Below are positions 24,737 through 30,963 of a stretch of 30,963 nt of DNA, in pieces (within the stretch, counting starts at the first letter, position 1; the number at the start of each line of letters is the position of its first letter). The notes beneath the pieces are model-generated. The model searched no databases and was not told the origin of the DNA. It worked only from the letters and a program-made list of their open reading frames with translations. Location of the stretch: the NCBI GenBank assembly GCA_018382295.1, contig JAGZQF010000032.1, positions 1-30,963 of the forward strand, given 5' to 3'. The position numbers and the translations under genes are program-made. The DNA comes from Collinsella sp. (lineage in GTDB: Bacteria > Actinomycetota > Coriobacteriia > Coriobacteriales > Coriobacteriaceae).

Positions 24737-24840
24737 CCGAATAGCTTTATATGCACAACCGCCGCAGCTCCATATGCGGCAAATGAATCAGTAACGTCTA
24801 TCCCAAATCTTGAGTATTTGTTCGATAGAACGGCCCCTGC

Positions 24841-24887
24841 CGGCTCCTGCTAGACTGGTAGATTCCCAACCATCTAGCCAGGAGCCG
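24841..24887 (+). promoter_or_regulatory. Hairpin covering the ribosome binding site of the nuclease gene
   Basis: CGGCTCCTGCTAGACTGGT (24841-24859) pairs with ACCATCTAGCCAGGAGCCG (24869-24887) over about 18 pairs with two single-base bulges; the 9-base loop is AGATTCCCA. The pairing includes AGGAG (24880-24884), the ribosome site for ATG 24890. If transcription starts upstream of 24841, the mRNA would hide its own ribosome site. TGCTAGACT (24847-24855) could instead be a -10, in which case no hairpin would form. Confidence 0.6.
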
Positions 24888-24889
24888 CA

Positions 24890-25876
24890 ATGTCGCGCAA
24901 GTCCGCCTACAAGCAAGCACTTTCCATCGGCACCGCCGTGGTGCTGGGGTTTGCGCTGTTCACAGGGTCGCTCGACGGAGCCCCCAAGCTGCTGTCGCCG
25001 CAAAGCGATGAGCAGGCGGCAGCTCTGGCCGAAAAACAAAACGAAAGTCCCAGCCGCACCGACGACGAGGCAGACCTGGTTGCCCGGCTCGAATCGGGAA
25101 CAGCGAGCTCCTCGGACTCTCAAAATAGCCAAGACTCCGGCGATGGCTCCGAATCCACCGCGACCAACACCAACGACAACGTTGCCTCCGCGGACAGTGC
25201 CGCCACCCCCATCGACGAAGTGGAAAACCCAGATCTCAACCGCGCCCGCGGCGTATATCTCAGCAGCATTCCAGACTACGCCGGCAATCCCTACGTCGCC
25301 CTTCGCGCCGACAGCACGCACCCGCTCGGCATGCCGTCATTCACACTCGATGAATACGAACGCGCTGCAGAAGAGGGCTGCTTTAAGAAATTCTCCAAGC
25401 TCGACAGTATGGGCCGCACTCGCAAAGCGCTCGCCTGCGTGGGCCCCGAATCGCTCGGTCAAGGCAAGCGCGGCGATATCTCGCGCATCCATCCCGCCGG
25501 ATGGCATCAGCAGCGCTACGACTTTATTCCGGGCCAGAGCCTCTACAACCGCTGCCACCTCATCGCCTGGTCGCTCTGCGGCGAAAACGCCAATCGCAAG
25601 GATCTCCTCACCGGCACGCGCTATCTCAACGAGACGGGCATGCTACCGTTTGAGGAGCAGATTCTCGACTACATCCGCGAAACGGGCAACCACGTGCTCT
25701 ACCGCGTCACGCCTATGTATAACGAAGAGGAACTTGTCTGCCGCGGCGTGCGCCTTGAGGCGCAATCGGTCGAGGACCACGGCAAGACGCTGTGCTTCCA
25801 CGTATACTGCTACAACCTGCAGCCGCATGTGCAGATCGACTACGCCACCGGCCGCAACCAGGCCGCCGGAGACTAG
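24890..25876 (+). CDS. Secreted or membrane-anchored DNA/RNA non-specific endonuclease (DNA-entry nuclease type)
   Basis: 328 residues. A membrane segment or signal anchor at ~10-27 (ALSIGTAVVLGFALF), then a Ser/Asp/Asn/Thr-rich low-complexity linker (~45-110), then the nuclease domain. YNRCHLIAWSL holds the catalytic His223 of the beta-beta-alpha-metal fold; LLTGTRYLNETGMLPFE contains the metal-binding Asn; GNHVLYRVTPMY and IDYATG complete the EndA-like pattern. In streptococci EndA degrades one DNA strand for uptake; here nutrient scavenging or defence against free DNA are also possible. Start at ATG 24890 with AGGAG five bases upstream, inside a hairpin. It is divergent from the AlbA/HATPase gene. 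Confidence 0.9.
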   Translation: MSRKSAYKQALSIGTAVVLGFALFTGSLDGAPKLLSPQSDEQAAALAEKQNESPSRTDDEADLVARLESGTASSSDSQNSQDSGDGSESTATNTNDNVASADSAATPIDEVENPDLNRARGVYLSSIPDYAGNPYVALRADSTHPLGMPSFTLDEYERAAEEGCFKKFSKLDSMGRTRKALACVGPESLGQGKRGDISRIHPAGWHQQRYDFIPGQSLYNRCHLIAWSLCGENANRKDLLTGTRYLNETGMLPFEEQILDYIRETGNHVLYRVTPMYNEEELVCRGVRLEAQSVEDHGKTLCFHVYCYNLQPHVQIDYATGRNQAAGD

Positions 25877-25906
25877 CGCCGACTGCGCTGCCCGTAACCA
25901 AAAAAA

Positions 25907-25938
25907 TGATCCGCAATCCTTCCGTCGCATACGGATCA
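25907..25938. repeat. TGATCCG/CGGATCA inverted repeat
   Basis: Perfect 7-bp arms (25907-25913 with 25932-25938), 18-base loop, preceding the terminator between two convergent genes. Confidence 0.4.
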
Positions 25939-25941
25939 AAT

Positions 25942-25975
25942 AAGGCCGCCCCGGTTACCCAGGACGGCCTTTTCG
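25942..25975. terminator. Bidirectional terminator between nuclease and EF-G-like genes
   Basis: AAGGCCG (25942-25948) with CGGCCTT (25965-25971) and TTTTCG following on the plus strand. On the minus strand it is followed by ATTTGATC, so it may also end the EF-G-like transcript. Confidence 0.7.
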
Positions 25976-26006
25976 TCAGCACCTACATCGCAGACAACGC
26001 CACACG

Positions 26007-28082
26007 CTACTTGGCGCGGCCCTCCTCATAGCGCTCGACCAGCTTGGCCTGAACGTCGTAGGGAACCTGCTCGTAGCCGGCGGGCTTCATGGTAAAGTCG
26101 CCTGTGCCGCGCGTGATAGAACGTAGGCGCGTCGAATAATCCGTCAACTCGGCGAGCGGAGCCTGGGCGATGACCACGGTGTCACCGCGCTCATCGGTCT
26201 CCATGCCCGTCACGCGACCGCGCGAGGCCGAGATGTCGCCCATCACGGCGCCGGCGTAACTCTCGGGAATGGTCACGGTGATCTCCTCGATGGGCTCCAG
26301 CACCACCGGATCGGCATCGGCGCATGCCTTGCGCAGGCCGATGCGAGCCGCCGCGCGGAACGCCATCTCGTTGGAGTCGACGCTGTGATACGAGCCGTCG
26401 TACACAGCCACGCGAATGCCCGTGAGCGGGTAGCCGGCAATGATGCCGTCCTTCATGGTCTCCTGGACACCCTTGTCCACGGCGGGGATCAGCGAGCGCG
26501 GAATACGGCCACCTACGACCTCGTCCACAAACTCATAGCCATCGCTTGTGCCGTCGGGCCCAATGAGCGGCTCAACGCGCAGCCAGCAGTCGCCATACTG
26601 ACCGGCACCGCCAGTCTGCTTCTTATGGCGGCCCTGGGCACTCGCCGTGCGGCGGATGGTCTCGCGATACGGAATGCGGATCGGCACGCTTTTGGCCACG
26701 ACCTTGGTGCGATCCTCCAAACGGTTGAGCAGCACCGAAACCTGTGCCTCACCCACGGCGGAGATGATAGTCTGGCCCGTCTCCTCGTCACGATCGATGC
26801 TCATGGTCGGATCGGCCTTGCACGCCTTCTCGATAAACGTGTAGAGCTTCTCTTCGTCGCCGCGGTTCTCGGCCTCGATGGCAATGCGGTACTGCGAGTT
26901 GGGGAACTTAAACGCCGCCGCCTCGACCTTACCGGTAATGGAGAGCGTGTCACCCGTCTCTGCCGCCAACTTGGGCGCCACGATAATGTCGCCGGCATAG
27001 GCGTGACCGACCTCAGTCATGTCGCGGCCGCACATCACATACAGGTGAGCAAGACGATCGCTCTTGCGGGTACGCGCGTTGATCAGCTCAAGGCCCGGCT
27101 CAAGCGTGCCCGTCAGCACCTTGATAAAGCTGATGCGGCCCTGCTGCGGATCGGCCAGCGTCTTAAACACAAACGCCACCGGGCGGTCATCGTCACTCGA
27201 GATCTTAAGCGAATCGCCGTCGATGAGCGGCATCTCGCCATAGTCGGTCGGCGCCGGGAAGTACGTCGCGATGTCGTCCATCAGCGAATTGACGCCCTGC
27301 TCCTTAATGCAATCGCCCGCAAAGACCGGCACAAAGATGCGCTCGGCGATCGCCTTCGACAGCAGGCCTTCAAGCTCCTCCTGCGTCAGCGTCTCCTCGC
27401 CTTCCAGATACTTCATCATCAGCTCATCGTCGGCCTCGGCCACCAGCTCGCACAGATGGTCATGGGCCTCCTCGGCCTGGGCACGATACTCCTCGGGGAT
27501 CTCCGACTCAACGGCTTCGGCGCCGTTGCAATGGCGCGCCTTCATGCGCACCAGGTCGATGATGCCATCAAAGTCCTCGCCCTCGCCCCAGGGAAGGGTC
27601 ACGGCGCCCAGTCGCGTGCCAAAGCGCTCCTGCAGCAGGTCCATCGTGGTCGCAAAGCTGGCCTCGGAGCGCGACAGGCGGTTTACGAACACCGCACGCG
27701 CCAGGCGCAGGTCCTCGGCGGCATACCAGAGCTTAACCGTCGTAGGCTGCGGGCCGGCCTCGGCGTCGACCACAAACAGAGCCGTCTCGCAAACACTCAT
27801 CGCGGCAAAGGCGTCGCCGATAAAATCGGGGTAGCACGGGGCATCGAGCACATTGATGCGCGCGCCCTTCCAGTCGATCGGCGCGATGGTCGTCGAGATG
27901 GAAAATGCACGCTTGACCTCTTCGGGGTCATAGTCGAGCGTGGGCTTGGTACCGTCGTGGCCGCCCAGGCGGGCGGTCTTGCCGGAAAGGTGGAGCATGG
28001 CCTCGGCGAGTGAAGTCTTGCCCACCCCGCCTTGGCCTACGAGCACCACGTTCCTTACATTGCCGGTCTTGGGAGCACCCAT
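26007..28082 (-). CDS. EF-G-like translational GTPase
   Basis: 691 residues with the full EF-G domain order. The nucleotide domain differs from true EF-G: G1 is GQGGVGKT (16-23), G3 is DAPCYPDF instead of DTPGHVDF, and the G4 position reads VNRLSRSEA instead of NKxD. Domain IV has GGAGQYGDCWLRVEP and domain V PVVLEPIEEITVTIPESYAG. These changes mark the EF-G-like paralogue group (annotated fusA2 or EF-G-like in actinobacteria), whose role is not settled: some members help ribosome recycling or have no clear translation role. Start chosen at ATG 28082 with AAGGAGGT upstream. A single gene with a long leader. Confidence 0.9.
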   Translation of the reverse strand: MGAPKTGNVRNVVLVGQGGVGKTSLAEAMLHLSGKTARLGGHDGTKPTLDYDPEEVKRAFSISTTIAPIDWKGARINVLDAPCYPDFIGDAFAAMSVCETALFVVDAEAGPQPTTVKLWYAAEDLRLARAVFVNRLSRSEASFATTMDLLQERFGTRLGAVTLPWGEGEDFDGIIDLVRMKARHCNGAEAVESEIPEEYRAQAEEAHDHLCELVAEADDELMMKYLEGEETLTQEELEGLLSKAIAERIFVPVFAGDCIKEQGVNSLMDDIATYFPAPTDYGEMPLIDGDSLKISSDDDRPVAFVFKTLADPQQGRISFIKVLTGTLEPGLELINARTRKSDRLAHLYVMCGRDMTEVGHAYAGDIIVAPKLAAETGDTLSITGKVEAAAFKFPNSQYRIAIEAENRGDEEKLYTFIEKACKADPTMSIDRDEETGQTIISAVGEAQVSVLLNRLEDRTKVVAKSVPIRIPYRETIRRTASAQGRHKKQTGGAGQYGDCWLRVEPLIGPDGTSDGYEFVDEVVGGRIPRSLIPAVDKGVQETMKDGIIAGYPLTGIRVAVYDGSYHSVDSNEMAFRAAARIGLRKACADADPVVLEPIEEITVTIPESYAGAVMGDISASRGRVTGMETDERGDTVVIAQAPLAELTDYSTRLRSITRGTGDFTMKPAGYEQVPYDVQAKLVERYEEGRAK

Positions 28083-28256
28083 GATGACCTCCTTGCAGGG
28101 CCGCGCGCAATGCGCGACGCCAACGGGGAGAGTTCGCGGTCGGTGCCATCCCGGGAGCAGCATGGTCGGCAACCGAGCCGACTCACCCTCCAAATGTCCT
28201 ATGCCACCACCCTACCCTCACGGGCGGCCGTCCATGCATACCTTTCGGCGCACGTA
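28083..28256 (-). other. Long leader of the EF-G-like gene
   Basis: About 170 bases between the candidate promoter and the start. It contains two small hairpins: CGCGCA-A-TGCGCG (28104-28116), just upstream of the ribosome site, and GTCGGC/GCCGAC (28165-28170 with 28177-28182). No known riboswitch pattern is recognised. Confidence 0.4.
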
Positions 28257-28285
28257 TGAATACAGGCGGCGAGAGGAAGAGACAA
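28257..28285 (-). promoter_or_regulatory. Candidate promoter of the EF-G-like gene
   Basis: TTGTCT (28280-28285), a 17-base spacer and TATTCA (28257-28262) on the minus strand. Confidence 0.45.
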
Positions 28286-28313
28286 GCTTGTGAGGCGATT
28301 ATTGAACCCCGTC

Positions 28314-28357
28314 GATGCAAACAAAAAGCCGCCACAGACCGTAAGACCTGCGACGGC
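28314..28357 (-). terminator. Terminator of the amino-acid ABC operon
   Basis: On the minus strand GCCGTCGCAG (28348-28357) pairs with CTGTGGCGGC (28328-28337) over ten pairs, two of them G-U, with a 10-base loop, followed by TTTTTGTTTGC. Confidence 0.85.
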
Positions 28358-28392
28358 TTCGCCTCAATTAATAGTTGAGTAAATACCTGAGC

Positions 28393-29157
28393 CTATCCCT
28401 CGATACGGCTCAAGAACTCACGGGTGCGCTGCTCACGCGGATGGTCGATGACCTGCTCGGCAGGGCCCTCCTCGACAATGCGGCCGCCATCCATAAAGAC
28501 CACGCGGTCGGCAACATCGCGCGCAAACTGCATCGCGTGGGTCACGATTGCCATCGTCATATTCTGCGCGGCAAGGTCTTTAATGACACGCAGCACCTCG
28601 GCCGTCAGCTCGGGATCGAGTGCCGAGGTCGGCTCGTCAAAGAACAGGATCTCCGGATCGAGCGCCAAGGCGCGGGCGATACTCACACGCTGTTGCTGGC
28701 CACCCGAAAGCTCACATGGCACCTTGTTCTCGTTGCCCGTAAGCCCCATCTGCGCGATCAACTCGCCCGCACGAGCTTCCGCCTGCTCGCGCGGGCGCTT
28801 AAGCACGCGGATCGGCGCGTCGATGATGTTTTTCATCACGGTATAGTGCGGGAACAGGTTGTAATTTTGGAACACCAGACCGAATCGCGAGCGCGCCTGC
28901 TTGGGCACATCGCCCTTCGCATAGACCGCGCCCGAACCCGCATCCGTCGCAACGGCAAGGTCACCAAACGAGAGCGAGCCTCCGTCGAGTGTCTCGAGCA
29001 GCGTGGCACACCGCAGCAGCGTGGACTTGCCGCCACCCGAAGGCCCGATAATCGCCACGACCTCGCCACGCTTCACCTCAAGCGAGATATCCTTGAGCAC
29101 CTCATTGCCGCCAAACGCCTTACGTGCGTTCGATATATTCATTACCGAATTAATCAT
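28393..29157 (-). CDS. Polar amino-acid ABC transporter, ATP-binding protein
   Basis: 254 residues. Walker A GPSGGGKST, Q-loop QNYNLFPH, signature ELSGGQQQRVSIARAL, Walker B EILFFDEPTSALD and switch His in IVTHAMQFA are all intact, in the pattern of the GlnQ/HisP group. A small insert between Walker A and the Q-loop (DAGSGAVYAKGDVPKQ) is also common in that group. It powers the import permease encoded just upstream. Start chosen at ATG 29157, which overlaps the permease stop by 8 bases (coupled translation); ATG 29142 is a weaker alternative. Last gene of the operon. Confidence 0.95.
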   Translation of the reverse strand: MINSVMNISNARKAFGGNEVLKDISLEVKRGEVVAIIGPSGGGKSTLLRCATLLETLDGGSLSFGDLAVATDAGSGAVYAKGDVPKQARSRFGLVFQNYNLFPHYTVMKNIIDAPIRVLKRPREQAEARAGELIAQMGLTGNENKVPCELSGGQQQRVSIARALALDPEILFFDEPTSALDPELTAEVLRVIKDLAAQNMTMAIVTHAMQFARDVADRVVFMDGGRIVEEGPAEQVIDHPREQRTREFLSRIEG

Positions 29158-29803
29158 GGTAGTAATCCAATTTTTTCTCGGCGGCGCCCAGCAGCATCTC
29201 GACGACGAAATTATAGACCCAGTAAATCAGCGCCGCGATCGCAAACGGCACCATGCTCACCTGCGAGGCGACCAGCGCCTTGGCCGTCGAGAACATCTCA
29301 CCCACGCCAATGGCAAACGCCAGCGACGTGTCCTTGACCAGCGTGATGATCTCGTTGCCCATCGCCGGCAGAATACGCTTGGCGACCTGCGGCATCACGA
29401 TATACAGAAACGTCTGCACGCGCGAATAGCCCAGCACCTCGGCAGCCTCGTATTGACCGCGCGGAATGGACTGCAAGCCCGAGCGATAGATCTCGGCAAA
29501 GTAACCGGCGTAGTTGATGATGAACGCCACGACGCACGCCGTCCACTTGGAATCGGGCGTGAGCGAAATGCCAAACACGTAGTACGGGGCAAAGTAGATG
29601 GCAAACATCTGCAGCATGAGCGGCGTACCGCGCATGACCGAAATGTAGATGCGCGCAATCCAGCGAAGCGGCGCGATTTTGCTCATGCGCATAAACGCCA
29701 CGGGGATTCCCAGCGGAATCGACCCCAGCAGTGTCAGCACAAACAACTGCAAACTGACCAAGAATCCCTGGCCAAGCATCTGCATCATGACCTGAATAGA
29801 CAT
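29150..29803 (-). CDS. Polar amino-acid ABC transporter, permease
   Basis: 217 residues with about five membrane segments of the HisM/GlnP type. The N-terminal QVMMQMLGQGFLVSLQLFVL starts the first span; RGTPLMLQMFAIYF and the EAA loop YEAAEVLGYSRVQTFLYIVM, which docks to the ATPase, are typical. It likely forms a homodimeric channel, as no second permease gene is present. Start chosen at ATG 29803, which shares one base with the stop of the binding-protein gene; a TTG five codons upstream is less likely. Confidence 0.94.
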   Translation of the reverse strand: MSIQVMMQMLGQGFLVSLQLFVLTLLGSIPLGIPVAFMRMSKIAPLRWIARIYISVMRGTPLMLQMFAIYFAPYYVFGISLTPDSKWTACVVAFIINYAGYFAEIYRSGLQSIPRGQYEAAEVLGYSRVQTFLYIVMPQVAKRILPAMGNEIITLVKDTSLAFAIGVGEMFSTAKALVASQVSMVPFAIAALIYWVYNFVVEMLLGAAEKKLDYYHD

Positions 29804-30663
29804 TACTTGAGCACCCAATTATCGAAAGATAGACCATAGCTTGAATACTTGTCGCAGAGATCCTTAACCGTACCGTAATCGTAGAGTGCCTTGAGCGACT
29901 CGGTCACGGCGTCGGCCGACTTGGTGTCGCCCTTCTTAAAGCCGACGGCGTAGTGCTCGCTGGACAGCGGCTCATCAAGCTGCGTATAAGCATCGGGCTT
30001 GGCGGCAAGCTGATACTGGGCAATCGAAAGGTCGCAAGCCACGGCATCGACCGCGCCGCTCTCGAGCTGCATAAACGCCGTGTTGTACTCACCGATGGTG
30101 TCGAGCGTGGCAAACGTCGCCGCCAGATCCTTCTGGTCACCCTCAAGCACATCCTGCGCAGCGGAATCGGTCTGGGTAATCACGGTCTTGCCGGCAAGAT
30201 CGTCCCAGCTCTTGATGCCTGCATCCTTCTTTACCACCAGCACCTGCTCGTTGAGCATGTACGGCTCGGAGAACGTGTAGTCGTCCTCACGGCCCTCCAT
30301 GGTAAAGCCATTCCAGATGCAGTTGATGGCGCCCGAGTTAAGCAGCGTATCCTTGGCATCCCAGTCGATGGCCTCGTATTTGACCTCCCAGCCCTGCTTA
30401 TCGGCAACAGCCTTGGCCAGATCGAGATCAAAGCCGGTGTACTCGCCATCGTCGCCCACAAAGCCGTACGGAGGATAGGACTTATCAAAGCCCACCACGA
30501 GCTTCTTGGACTCCGCAGCGCCCTTCACATCCTTGGCCGCGGCAGAGCCAGCAGCGGAGCCCTTGCCGGCACCACCGCCGCAACCGACAAGACCAAGGCC
30601 AAGCACCGTGGCGAGCGAGCCGGCTAGACCAACAAACTGACGACGAGACATATCGGCATTCAT
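29803..30663 (-). CDS. Amino-acid ABC transporter, substrate-binding lipoprotein (Tat-type signal)
   Basis: 286 residues. The N-terminus has a twin-arginine motif SRRQFVG (6-12), a hydrophobic stretch and a lipobox with Cys28 (GLVGCGG), so it is probably exported folded by Tat and lipid-anchored. After a Gly/Ser/Ala linker the SBP_bac_3 domain starts LVVGFDKSYPPYGFVGDDGE; IWNGFTMEGREDDYTFSEPY is the ligand-site loop of polar amino-acid binders. The ligand (glutamine, cystine or another) cannot be fixed. Start chosen at ATG 30663 with AAGGGGG upstream, leaving the Tat motif near the N-terminus. First gene of a three-gene import operon. Confidence 0.95.
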   Translation of the reverse strand: MNADMSRRQFVGLAGSLATVLGLGLVGCGGGAGKGSAAGSAAAKDVKGAAESKKLVVGFDKSYPPYGFVGDDGEYTGFDLDLAKAVADKQGWEVKYEAIDWDAKDTLLNSGAINCIWNGFTMEGREDDYTFSEPYMLNEQVLVVKKDAGIKSWDDLAGKTVITQTDSAAQDVLEGDQKDLAATFATLDTIGEYNTAFMQLESGAVDAVACDLSIAQYQLAAKPDAYTQLDEPLSSEHYAVGFKKGDTKSADAVTESLKALYDYGTVKDLCDKYSSYGLSFDNWVLK

Positions 30664-30681
30664 TGTATTCCCCCTTGATGG

Positions 30682-30732
30682 CACTTTAGTTAAGTAAAGT
30701 GAGTCATGTAACGTTCAGAATCATACACTTTA
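30682..30732. promoter_or_regulatory. CACTTTA-type operator of the amino-acid ABC operon
   Basis: CACTTTA (30682-30688) and TAAAGTG (30695-30701) form a perfect inverted pair with a 6-base centre, lying just past the likely transcription start. A third CACTTTA (30726-30732) lies in the promoter spacer. Two sites across the promoter suggest repression by an amino-acid-responsive regulator. Confidence 0.6.
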
Positions 30733-30748
30733 GCGTGATAGAGCACAA
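30720..30748 (-). promoter_or_regulatory. Promoter of the amino-acid ABC operon
   Basis: On the minus strand TTGTGC (30743-30748), a 17-base spacer and TATGAT (30720-30725). The leader would be about 50 nt. Confidence 0.65.
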
Positions 30749-30815
30749 GGGAGGGGTTGCCCGCTGGGCTCCGGGGCGGGGGTTAAGTTTCCTGCTCTAC
30801 AGTCCTGCTCACGAC

Positions 30816-30838
30816 GGAGGCCACATTAAGTGGCCTCC
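30816..30838. repeat. GGAGGCCAC/GTGGCCTCC hairpin
   Basis: Perfect 9-bp stem (30816-30824 with 30830-30838) and a 5-base ATTAA loop; pairing extends outward through CACGA/TCGTG with a bulge. It lies between the ABC operon and the partial gene at the right edge and may terminate that gene's transcript. No T run follows. Confidence 0.5.
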
Positions 30839-30904
30839 TGTTCGTGCGGAACTCGCGATAAACTTAGGCTCTGTTAGACCAGGATTGACATGCCGACCTG
30901 CCGG

Positions 30905-30963
30905 CTAACTCGCCGTCTCCCCGTCGGGCGCCGGCGTCCTGACCCTCATCTCGAACGGCATCC
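30905..30963 (-). CDS. 3' tip of a gene entering from the right edge
   Basis: Minus-strand frame open from the window edge to a TAG at 30905-30907; the visible C-terminus is MPFEMRVRTPAPDGETAS. Only 18 residues can be read, so no family call is safe. The sequence GGCTCTGTTAGACCAGG just beyond the stop (30867-30883) has the look of an insertion-sequence end, so a transposase is possible. Confidence 0.3.
   Translation of the reverse strand, partial: MPFEMRVRTPAPDGETAS

Noticed and set aside
26385..28013. 542-codon open frame on the plus strand
   Set aside because: Antisense to the EF-G-like gene, Arg/His/Leu-rich, no recognisable domain.

Overview
The window looks like a chromosomal segment of a high-GC, anaerobic Coriobacteriia-type actinobacterium, most like Collinsella. 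This rests on strong G/C bias at third codon positions, AGGAGG-type ribosome binding sites, the gene set (EF-G-like GTPase, orphan LarE, heterodimeric ABC exporter, Tat-type binding lipoprotein) and the many palindromic intergenic repeats. The assignment is inference; no database was used.

Layout. 1-540: the 3' end of an IS110-like transposase fused to a Cro/XRE-type helix-turn-helix, then a gene-free stretch with a 22-bp inverted repeat. 537-2459: a TadA-glycerate kinase fusion gene and a divergent tRNA-Ser(UGA). 2462-4351: a TetR regulator, lemA, a 210-bp element with 25-bp inverted ends and a large nested palindrome. 4368-7284: ilvE, a DedA membrane protein and cysE. 7394-11711: a MarR regulator and both halves of an ABC exporter in one overlapping operon, with two near-identical operators at its promoter. 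11817-13718: a small protein, a nitroreductase and a single-span membrane protein. 13803-17216: a degenerate NtrC-like regulator, a YeiH-type transporter and a GntR/FCD regulator. 17338-21370: glmS, a LacI regulator and a HAD phosphatase. 21544-25876: larE, an AlbA/Schlafen-HATPase-winged-helix protein and a secreted DNA-entry-type nuclease, the last two separated by a dense operator array. 26007-28082: an EF-G-like GTPase. 28393-30663: a polar amino-acid ABC importer operon. 30905-end: the 3' tip of another gene, possibly of a mobile element.

Genes that clearly work together are the marR-ABC-ABC operon (self-regulated drug or peptide export) and the binding protein-permease-ATPase operon (amino-acid import). 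ilvE, cysE and glmS are single housekeeping genes.

The strongest unexplained signals are non-coding. (1) Two ~110-bp elements at 12961 and 22457 share a conserved core, while their outer stems have changed sequence with pairing kept. (2) About nine copies of TCTCTCTAAA lie upstream of the AlbA/HATPase gene. (3) Four copies of an AACCTGCCAAAA...TTTTGGCAGGTT hairpin repeat are dispersed in the window. (4) A hairpin buries the ribosome binding site of the nuclease gene. The most unusual protein is the TadA-glycerate kinase fusion.
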